Shown piece after piece: positions 1 through 9,400 of a stretch of DNA of 64,000 nt. The position numbers and the translations under genes were made by a program. Source of the stretch: Hydractinia symbiolongicarpus (lineage: Eukaryota > Cnidaria > Hydrozoa > Anthoathecata > Hydractiniidae); NCBI RefSeq assembly GCF_029227915.1, contig NC_079877.1, positions 3,906,001 to 3,970,000 on the forward strand, given 5' to 3'. The notes under the pieces were generated by a model. That model searched no databases, had not been told where the DNA came from, and saw only the letters and a list, made by a program, of their open reading frames with translations. The stretch's first letter is position 1; the number at the start of each line of letters is the position of its first letter.

Positions 1-130
1 TGCGATAAAGTTTTTTTTGAAAAGTGTATTACGCCTATATATGTATGTGCGGCATGGTTTATCTGTGCTAAGCGCTCAGCCCCGTTTCACCATAAACTTT
101 TGAACGTGCACGGAAACTTATTCCGCAAAT
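1..130 (-). repeat. Dispersed repeat copy, same family as 56.9-57.3 kb
   Basis: Read on the minus strand, this end of the window matches the sequence at about 56905-57030. Shared blocks are a TTGCGGAA start, GGGCTGAGCGCTTAG, an ACAG-TAAA block, a GGCGTA-AATAC block, and a terminal CTTTTVAAAAAAACTTTMTCGCA block. More diverged copies lie at 57055-57265. The copy may continue beyond the window edge. No coding potential is visible. The relationship is seen directly in the sequence. The class of element is unknown. Confidence 0.6.
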
Positions 131-1400
131 TAAAATAATATTTAAATTTACTGATTGCTATTGCTATGACGGCTAACAACGGGTTGTAAACTTTGTTTTT
201 ATTTAGCCAAAGTTGCAGTAAAGTTATATTCTGAAAATTATATGACACTCGAAACACTCTAATGTTGTGTGCGTTTTACTCGATTTTCAACATACTGCAT
301 ACCTGTACTAAAGTAATCCACCTAAAAGGGACAATATATAATTCGTATAAATCGCTCCACAAGGCGTTCAACGACGGGTCACCCAGTTACTTGTGGCTTA
401 ATACGGTTTTTTGACGCCAAGGCTCCCGCCGACATGTAGCAATATTACGTGTGTTATCAAATTTTGATCTCCACAAACGCACTTGATGTACCAAACATCA
501 TACTCCACAGATAAGTATATATACAAACTGCAATAATTACATCAATTCCTGGTAAATAAGGAGAAAGAGCCTGGTTCCCGTGTTTCTTTCCTTTTCCTAT
601 TACGCGAAGAACGAAGGGGTATATATGATTTGTTTTTTTGTCTATTTTCCCGTGAAGACAATGACTTGTACTTTTTTTTAAAAGAATCAGGAAAATAATT
701 TTTGTTACGTGTTCAGCCCTGGATTGTTCTTATAGTTTTCTTATATTTTTAGCCATTCCCAGCCTTCTCCTGCTATAAAATATTTTAATAAAATTCGCTT
801 AAAAACGATACAAAGTAACAAACGTAATTAAAAATTAGTATAAATGCTAAACTAAATACAATGTACAAAGTATTATAAAGCCAAGTTATGAGCAATACTG
901 CGTAGGTATTCCATGTTACGACGATTGGGGTAGTCATCTACGATATGTAAAATTCTGACGTTATTGTCTTCGTCGAGGTTGAGCGGGATTTCTTTTCATA
1001 TCTTCCTAACAATAAATTAGAACAGAAAAAACAATAGTATTGGAGTAACTTGTTATATTGGTTGGTTGGTGGTTAATTGGTTGGTAAGAGTGGTACATCA
1101 CATGACATATTTTAAAAAACGTATTTCATATTCATCACCTTTGCACTTGACATCAATCGGCTTGTGACCAGCAACTGGATTAAAAACTTTCTCAGTATCC
1201 ACGGCCAAATGTGGATTGCATCCTTTGTGCGTATTTTCCAAGAAAGAAAACCGTGAAGATGGTCACTTTACAGTTGTCGATGTTCGTCTGTTCTTCTTCA
1301 CGCCAACATTTTCTTGATTATTTGTGCTAGTGAGGTACATAAAACGAAAATTGCATCAATTAATATTAATGACAGTTAAAGTTTGCGATGCTTTCCGCGC
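131..1400. other. Non-coding, AT-rich interval
   Basis: I see no convincing exon, RNA gene or transposon end here. Short simple-sequence stretches occur, such as TTGGTTGGTTGG-like DNA near 1060-1090. The open frames are short and lack coding character. Confidence 0.5.
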
Positions 1401-1479
1401 AAGCAAAGACCGAGGCTTGGCCGAGGATATAACACGTGCATCTATACTATTCTCATGCGCATGCGCATAACCCGAAAAG

Positions 1480-2020
1480 TCGGGTTACATTGTAGTGCAG
1501 AATCCGGAAAGAAACTTCGTTCCCGACTTATCGAAGAACGTCGGAAACAGCGCGTCCTCCAGGATGTTGAAGTATGAAAACACGAACAATAGCCTCCTTC
1601 TTTTGTAATACACCCCAGAATTTCCAGAAATTCTGGTGACAAGATGTTAAATCTCCATGGGAAGTTTCGGTGCCATCCCTCAACGCTATTGTTTGTTTGT
1701 TCTTGGCAATTCTTCAGTTCTATGGAACATGTTACAAAGATCGATGCTAAATATAAGCGGTCGACGAGGTGCATTGTGCCTGAATCTGCCAATGTATCTG
1801 TTTTTAAAAATACTCCAGAAGGTCATATGCATCCCCCATTGAAGTTGTTACGAATTTCGTCGCATAGCTTATCATAACGATTGATGATGCTCTCCATTCT
1901 CTGTTTCTTAAAAATTAGGAGAAAGCACTGGTATTGCTGCATGATTAAAGGAAGTGGAGGCAAATCTCTTTCTTGGCGGTTTGCACGGATATTTTTGCGC
2001 ATCGTCTCCATTGATGGCAA
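1480..2020 (-). pseudogene. MULE-type (FLYWCH-associated) transposase remnant
   Basis: Read on the minus strand this shows the order of blocks typical of the MULE-domain proteins common in invertebrate genomes. First comes an RxxR-type basic stretch near 2000-1960. Then comes a block reading LCNMFHRTEELPRTN in one frame, followed after a frameshift by NNSVEGWHR (about 1693-1667). A further frameshift leads into CHQNFWKFWGVLQKKE and then LQHPGG. At least two frameshifts are needed, so the copy is dead. The TNNxxEGWH motif is the strongest link to the family. Assignment rests on recalled family motifs, not on a search. It could be a decayed host FLYWCH gene rather than a transposon. Confidence 0.55.
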
Positions 2021-2214
2021 GTTAAAACATCAACACTTTCATATATTTTCACTGAGTTCTAAAGCTAGGATTTACTGGCTTGTATCAGTCGAGTTATCCG
2101 CTTTCCGTCTAATAGCGGATTTAATTTTTGCCACATCGCAACTAGTTTGAGACGGAGGATAAGGTATCCTCATTTGTCTGTTCAATGAAATCACTTGTCT
2201 CCGAAAGCTTTATT

Positions 2215-2244
2215 GAATTTCCGCGCCCGAAGGCGTAGGAAATT
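2215..2244. repeat. Short hairpin
   Basis: GAATTTCC and GGAAATTC flank an inner GCGCC-CGAA-GGCG stem-loop. No function is assigned. Confidence 0.4.
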
Positions 2245-2419
2245 CTTTAAAACCGTCGTTTTTTCTTTCGGAGCATTTTTTGAGAAAAAATCGACCCTGG
2301 GATTTCACGTTTCTCTGAGAGGAGGATCTAACTAACCCTGTCCCAAATAGTCAATTGCAACGTCACAGATTTAAACTTCGTACCCAAGCTCCCTAAGTAC
2401 TGGGAAGTCATCTAAATGA

Positions 2420-2960
2420 CGTTTCAGGCCAAATTGGTATTTGTTTTCGACAAAATTTGGCACAGTTAACAAATAAAGTATGCTGAACATGATGGTGACA
2501 TTAGAATTTTAATTTTTTGCCACCTTAAATGTCATTTTAGGCCAAAATTGGTCCAAAAATTAAAACCACTTCATTTTCGACAAAATTTGACACAGTTAAC
2601 AAATAAAGTATGCTGAACATGATGGTGACATTAGAATTTTAATTTTTTGCCACCTTAAATGTCATTTTAGGCCAAAATTGGTCCAAAAATTAATACTACT
2701 TAATTTTCGACAAAATCTGGCACAGTTAACAAATAAAGTATGCTGAACATGATGGTAACATTAAAATTTTAATTTTTTGCCACCTTTAAATGCCATTTTA
2801 GGCCAAAATTGGTCCAAAAATTAAAGCTGCTTCATTTTCAACAAAAATTGGCAAAGTTAACAAAAAAAGTATGCTGAACATAATGGTGAACATAATTGTC
2901 ACATCAAAATTTTGATTTCTTGTCAACTAAATGCCGTTTAAGACCATAAACGTTTCAATC
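2420..2960 (+). repeat. 130-bp tandem repeat, about four units
   Basis: The block ACAGTTAACAAATAAAGTA recurs at 2462, 2592 and 2722, with a diverged copy (AAAGTTAACAAAAAAAGTA) at about 2853, so the period is 130 bp. Each unit also carries ATGCTGAACAT, a TTTTTTGYCACC block and a TTTTAGGCCAAAATTGGTCC block. The middle units are nearly identical and the outer ones diverged, as expected for a decaying satellite-like array. No open frame spans it. Confidence 0.9.
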
Positions 2961-3705
2961 GCAAGACTTTCAACCATGAATGGCTGTATTTTTTGTTAGC
3001 ACGTTTTGTTTGCGTTTGTTGTAAGATATAATGTCACTTGTGTGCTTTATCTTCAGAGCTTCATGCACCAAACCTCTTCGAATGTTTGGCACGATAACAC
3101 AACGAATAAGCAGGTTGTCATCAAATGTTTTGGTAGCGAACGGAAATTCTTAGAGCCCCCAGGGCTTCTTGTTCTGGATTTACATTGTCCTTTTCTTCTG
3201 AAAACACATTCCCACGACGCAACGCTGTTCGCTAGATTTTTTTGAAATACTTACAAATAGAAATATCCGTTTCTTATGAGTTTTCTTTGTCATTTTTCAG
3301 TAGTAGTTAAACTCCATTGTGATTGAAAACTTTACAAATTCAATCTGGCAAGTTCTTATAGCATTTTAATGAAAAGTTGTGCAGCTGTAAACAACTTGAC
3401 GGGTGACGCAGAAAAATCTCCTATTTGCATAATAGACAAAATCGTCACTTGAACAGCTGTTAAGGGTCTGTGGTTTAGAGAAACAAGAATAGTGAACAGC
3501 ACATAAAAAAAGTTAATTCTGTACACTAACATAAAATATGATTTCAAAAAAGAAGACCAAATTTTCAAGCGTGTATTTACTCGAGAAACTTGTCTTTTCT
3601 TTCAGTGTGCATCAGTAATTACAACAATGTTGTCTCTTATAGAAAGTGTATTAAAATAAGTAGTGGCTCTCAAGTAACAATAATTTTTTAAATTATGACT
3701 GCCCT
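2961..3705. other. Non-coding interval before tRNA-Asp
   Basis: Nothing beyond AT-rich DNA and short chance ORFs. Confidence 0.5.
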
Positions 3706-3710
3706 TGATA

Positions 3711-3782
3711 TCCTCGGTAGTATAGTGGTAAGTATCCCCGCCTGTCACGCGGGAGACCGGGGTTCGATTCCCCGCCGGGGAG
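3711..3782 (+). tRNA. tRNA-Asp (anticodon GTC)
   Basis: A 72-nt intronless tRNA. The acceptor stem TCCTCGG pairs with CCGGGGA and the discriminator is G. The D-arm/A box reads TAGTATAGTGG. The anticodon stem CCCGC/GCGGG encloses the loop CTGTCAC, with GTC at 3744-3746. The T-arm/B box reads GGTTCGATTCC. A TTTT run at 3785-3788 can stop RNA polymerase III. It closely matches other animal tRNA-Asp genes and shows no damage, so it is probably functional. Confidence 0.97.
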
Positions 3783-4558
3783 GCGTTTTGCATTGAAATG
3801 TATTTTCCTCTATGACCTCTTCTAAAAGCTAGTATAATGTATATAGATTTTTTGACGAAATAAATTTTCGCTTTAAAGCGCGAAATACATTTGAAATTTT
3901 TATTATGTCTGCAACTAGTGTTTCAAGAGTGTTTCGAAATACTTTTTTACTATTTCAAAATTAGTAAAGTATTTCAGCATATTTAAATCATAAATCGAAA
4001 GAAGAAGGTTGTTTTCATGTCAATGGCCGCTTCTTTTTTTTTGAAGAAAATTGGAATGACGCAAGCGGTCTATTTTCATGGCTGCAAAGAGAGCAGTTAG
4101 TGTATACCATACATGGTTAAATGAATTAAGAATGGAAGACGCACAAGAATATAAAACATATCTTCGTATGAACGAAGACTCATTTAAGGTTTAGTAAAGG
4201 TGAACAAACTAGCAAATCTTTATTTAGGAAGTGTTTGAAAGGATATGCCCTGGTAATTTGAGATGTAGCTGCTGGAGAATTTCATTCGTGCGCGCGTCTG
4301 ACTATCATTCAGCTTTATCTCAAAAAAATCCACAAAAATCTTTAAAACGTCAAAAAAACGCGCAACTGTCTTTCGAAATGTTGAAAATTCTACAAATCAA
4401 TTTGCAGAATTTTCTTGTTTTGAAAAGCCTGTAAAAATTTCACACCATATATTTCTGAAATGAAATTTTCAGACAGTCTCAAAATTAAAATTTCAAGTGT
4501 ATATCCGTCCTTACTGTTTCCGTTTCATATTTAATTTCTCGAAAGTATGAAAAAATCA

Positions 4559-4669
4559 TGTCAGAAGTGGGATTCGAACCCACGCCCACATTCGTGGACC
4601 AGAATTCTCCTTTTCAGGAAAGATGTTTGATCTTGAGTCTGGCGCCTTAGACCGCTCGGCCATCCTGAC
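4559..4669 (-). tRNA. tRNA-Leu (anticodon CAA) with intron
   Basis: On the minus strand the acceptor stem GTCAGGA pairs with TTCTGAC, followed by discriminator A. The A box is TGGCCGAGCGG and the B box GGTTCGAATCC. The anticodon stem is CCAGA/TCTGG with CAA in the loop. An intron of about 27 nt sits one base after the anticodon, the usual position for animal tRNA-Leu(CAA). Mature length is about 84 nt including a class II variable arm. Six T residues follow the 3' end on the minus strand (plus 4550-4555). It faces tRNA-Asp convergently, about 780 bp away. Confidence 0.96.
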
Positions 4670-6485
4670 ATAACATGTTACCTCGATTTGTCATTATTAT
4701 TCAAGACACTTTTTTTAAAAATTATTAATGATTGTTTTATTATATATTTGATCATTTTACTTAATTTAAGAAGAAATTAATTATCTTGCTGTAGAACTTT
4801 GAATTTAATAAAGTGCTAGTTTTGGGCTTCGTCGCCCGAATATGGATAGTGGTCAGTTCATCTGACATCAAACGTGGTTCTCACGCTTGAACGCTTGAAG
4901 AAAATCTTAGACCAGAAAAAAGGGAATAAGCAGGTTAAAATTGACGAGTACAAGTTCAAATTGAATCAATTGAACAAGAAAAAAGATCAGTTATAAAATA
5001 AGCATTCCCTGCTATTTTTTTCCGTTTTTGATAAAGATTTTTCTAATCATCGAAAGTTTAGAATTAGTAGATTTTGTATAAAGTATAATATACATAGAGC
5101 TTTTTGATTTTGTTGTAAAAGTAAGAATAATCTCCTCAATTCTCCTTGCTGATTCTCGAAATTGTCCTCAAATTTTACTAAATTTCTCATCTATTCTCCT
5201 CGATTGTGAGTTTTAAAATGTTGTGGGAACCCTGATAATGTATGGGTTTGTCTCCAGAATAAAATTAGTGGCATCTGACATAAAATCTGACTTCAAATCT
5301 GTGAAATTATCAAAGCTAGCCTGGTGTGATGCCAACAATAGATGATTGTTAATCGCTGAATGTTGGTTACCAGAGATTCTTTTGCTTGTAAGATGGAATA
5401 TTCCAAGGTTTTAACAATATAAGATGCATAGGATGCTACATAAGATGCTACATATACAACACCAGAAAAAACGAAACCTGGCAGACAACCTCCACGAAGA
5501 TTAAAAAGCAACCTGTAAGGAACAACTGGGAAGGGTTTAGAGAACACTTTCCTAAGACGGGATCTAGCCTGTAATGAAACTGTTTCTAAGTATAGTAATA
5601 TGACCAATGCCTTCTTCTTAGGCGAATTGACTTTAAATCTGCAAAATCCGCGAAAATTTGTATCCCTAAAGGAAACCCGAGGTATAAAATGATTAGTTAT
5701 GAGTTTCGTTAGCAAAAATTAAGAGGCCTGGGAGGAGCAAACAAGTGCGATTTTGGCAATAAAAATTATGTTAATCAATTAACCTTTATAATATCTATGT
5801 ATTGATAAAGTTTGCATGCACACTCCTTAACAGGTCTAAAATTATTGATGAAAGAAAATGTCTAAATTTGCTATTACTGAAATATGACATCATAATTCAT
5901 GCAGCATAATTAAATCTGAAATTCTTTAAATGTGAATATCTTGAGAACGAAAAGAGCTTTTAAGTTAAGACTTGTTAAGCTCTATAATATAAGAGCAACA
6001 TCATTTTATACCTCGGGTTACCCTTAAATTAGTTTCTTGTTTAATTAAGCTATGAGAGTTTATCCATGAAAAGTCTGTTTTTCATTAACCCAGATTGTTA
6101 CCTCATGACATTTCAACTGGAAGAATGCACTTATATTCTAGTAGGTTAAAAAAACAGGACAGATATTTTATTATATAATTTTTTATTAAATAGTTTAACT
6201 CGTTAGGATCCAATTTTAGCAAAAAAAGGTTATATGTACTTGATGATGCAAAACAAAATTATGATATTACTACCATGTTAATTTTTTTGATGTTCCCTCT
6301 TTGTTACATTTGGTATCAGAAACCAGGCCTAATCAGCCAGACCTGTTTCAATAAAATGATTGTTTTTCATATTTGTGAGTAAGAATTAGCAATTTATTTT
6401 GTGAAATGTATTTTGACCATTGCCGTCCTTATCAGTAAAAATATAATTCACTTTAGCATTAATGAGTACACTGTATTACGTTTTT
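4670..6485. other. Interval between tRNA-Leu and ZPR1, with an inverted repeat
   Basis: An exact inverted repeat of about 20 bp, AACCCGAGGTATAAAATGAT at 5674-5693 and its reverse complement at 6000-6019, encloses about 300 bp. A 140-codon open frame on the minus strand (5293-5715, motif RSRLRKVFSKPFPV near the middle) may be a retroelement remnant, but I could not place it in a family. The rest is AT-rich DNA and presumably includes the ZPR1 promoter. Confidence 0.4.
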
Positions 6486-6497
6486 AGGTTGATAAAC
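6471..6497 (+). promoter_or_regulatory. Splice-acceptor-like site just before the ZPR1 start
   Basis: A T-rich tract ends in TTTTTAG at 6487, only 10 nt before the ATG at 6498. This is either the 3' end of a 5'UTR intron or a spliced-leader trans-splicing site. Similar sites precede the GPCR and USP9 starts. Which one applies cannot be decided from DNA. Confidence 0.4.
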
Positions 6498-9400
6498 ATG
6501 ACTGAAACAGCACCAAATAAACCATTGTTTCGTGACATAAATGCTGATGACGATGATCCTGAAATAACTGAAATGGAAAGTCTATGTATGCAGTGTCATG
6601 AAAGTGTAAGTCTAGTAATTTTACTTTTACTTTTTTATATTTTAACAGGTACTAATTAAAGAGTTTTGGACCTTAACGTTTCGACCGTTTTACATTTCTT
6701 TAATTCTCTTGTCTGTGACATGATTAAGACTTGCTATTTTTAAAACAACTTTTTTTTAAACAATAGAATGAAGAAGTGTCACTATCGCTATAATAATAGC
6801 TGTCGTCTGTGTGTTTGTCTGTCTGTTACAAAAGCATGAAATGTGATACATTACATAAAGGACGGGTCCACGAGTTGACAACTAGTTCTTATCATAATTT
6901 TCTTTTTCTTTTTTTCTCAGGGAACTACACGTTTACTTTTAACCAAGATTCCATACTTCAAAGAAATTATTATCATGTCATTTGAATGTCCACACTGCCA
7001 TTTTAGAGATAATGAAGTCAAACCAGGTTCTGTCATCCAGGAAAAAGGAGTTAGATTTACCTTAAAAGTGAATGATAAATCAGTATGTTCTTTTTGTTTT
7101 CTGTTTTCACGAATGCTTGAGATTGTATTTATAACCTGATTTAATTTTTTTTAAAAACTATTACAATGTTATACATTATACCTTTGTAAATTATTCATTT
7201 CAGATTATGAACAGACAAATTGTCAAGCAGGGATCAGCACTATTTAAAATTGTTGAGTTGGACTTTGTAGCATCAGCATTTGAGACAAAAGGAGGTAATG
7301 TACTAAAGTGTCATGAAAACTGAAAAACATGCTAATTTGCAATATTAATTTTTATAATTTTTTTTAGTTTTAACTACACTTGAAGGAATATTAGATACAG
7401 CTGTTACAGGCTTGCAACAGGATCAACCAGTTAGAAAAGTTGGTTTTATTTTTATTCAATTTTTTTATATTTTACTGGTCAAGTATGCAGCCTGTTTTTA
7501 TGCCCCCCCCCCAAAAAAAAAAAAAAAAAAAAAAAAACATTTAACCACGCACGAAAACGAAACTTTCCAAAGGACTGATTAAAAAATAAATCCAACTGTT
7601 TGAGAATTTGCAATGCAATCACTTCCAGTAAAAAGAAGGTTTTTCTTTCATACTATTGCCACTGTCAAAAAATTTTATAACTGTAATCCCTAACCTCTGC
7701 GTTTGTACTGATGAAACTACTGAGCCACAGGCTGCCTACTGAAGTCCATTTAATATTATATTTCAATTGTACTCTAGATAATGCATCCAGATGTTGCTGA
7801 AAAGATTGACAAAATTATTGAGAAACTTGAAAAGTATAAAACTGGAGAATTTCCTTTCACATTCATACTTGAAGACACATCAGGAAATAGTTTTATAGAA
7901 AATCCATGTGCACCACTGCAGGATCCTAATTTACTCATAGAATATTTCGAGCGAACAAAGGAGCAAGATGAGAAACTTGGGCTTCAAGCAATAGAAGAAG
8001 AACCTGAACAAAAAGAGAAGGAAAACAAGAATGAAGAAGGTAAAGTACTTTACAAAAAAAAAGAGATAGAGTGAAGCATTCTCGTGATTATCATCTCCTG
8101 TTATTTTCCACACTCACTCAGTAAATTACCAGAACATTTGATGCCTATACAGCCTTTTAAATTCAGTTTCTTTTAAATCAAAAAAATTGCTATCATGAAA
8201 TGTCACTAGCTTGCTTCTCCTTGGCAAATGTGTATTTACGTCGGCGACTGTGTATCAGAACTTTTTTTTCAATTCCATGATTTCCCACAAAAGCCACAGT
8301 TGAAATTAGCACACAAGCAACTGTTGAATTTTTAGCACACAAACAACAGTTCAATTCAAACAGAAAACAAGATTAAAACGTTTTTAAATCCAAATTACCA
8401 TCGACTAACAACTTAAATATTGACAAAAGTTTGCCAACTTGAATCAAGAATTTCAGTTACCACGTCAAAAAATGTCAATGTGAAATTGTGAAAAAGGCTC
8501 GTTTTGTGAGGTTTATTACATAGTCACTTAGATCTCTATATTTTGTGTATTGTATTTTTTTATTTTTATCATTTTGTTTTAGAGAGCGATACCAAAATAA
8601 AAGACGAGGTATGATGTAATTATTTTATATTGGTTTATAATATGTAGGACCATATATTTATACCAGGAAATACTGAAATTTTGTCAATGTTGACAATGTT
8701 GATAAAAATACTTTATCCCTAATAAACCTCCAAAGAAATTAATTGTTATTTTTAATAGGTGTGTACAGTATAACTTTTTTTGTCCAAGTTTTCTAAGATA
8801 AAGGTGAGTAGTGAAACTACTGTTGAGACCTCCTTGGATTTACTAATGAAATGATGTTTATTTTTGGATGAGAAATTTAAGGAGCCACTTTCCATGTATT
8901 TTTTGTTTTTCTTATTGTTGTTGGTTTTGTATTATAAATATAATTTAAATTTAACTCGTTATTATTAATCAATGTAGGTATTGGAGTTTCCTACAAATTG
9001 CTCAGCTTGTCAGTCACCAACAATGACGAAAATGAAAGTATTACGTATCTTTTTATTTTTTAAAAATAAAACACACAAACACTTGCGTAAAATGAAGCCA
9101 AAACGTAATTTTATGTGTATGTTCCTCACCACCAACAAATCCTAACCACCACAGGCAAATCCTCCCTACAGGCAAATCATCCTTTTTCCTGTAAAGCATA
9201 CCTATAAAGTGCAATGTGAAAGTAAAACAGTTGTTAACACTGTAATAAACTTAGTGGTGGCATTATTTGGCTTGATTTTTAATTTGTTCATAGCTACAAA
9301 CTTGCAATCCAAGCTTGCATGTTTAAACATTGGCAAGTGTTTACCTTGTTTTTAAGTTGTCCAAGGTCACAAGTCTCGGTGTGGCCTTTATTAATTATTA

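Noticed and set aside
5293-5715. 140-codon minus-strand ORF as a host gene
   Set aside because: No start context, introns or recognised domain. Its low-complexity VASYVASYASY stretch and overlap with an inverted repeat suggest repeat-derived sequence.
9034-9040. GTATTA at 9038 as the donor of ZPR1 exon 7
   Set aside because: Joining it to 9445 breaks the frame. The donor at 9045 restores MKVLQIPYFKE.
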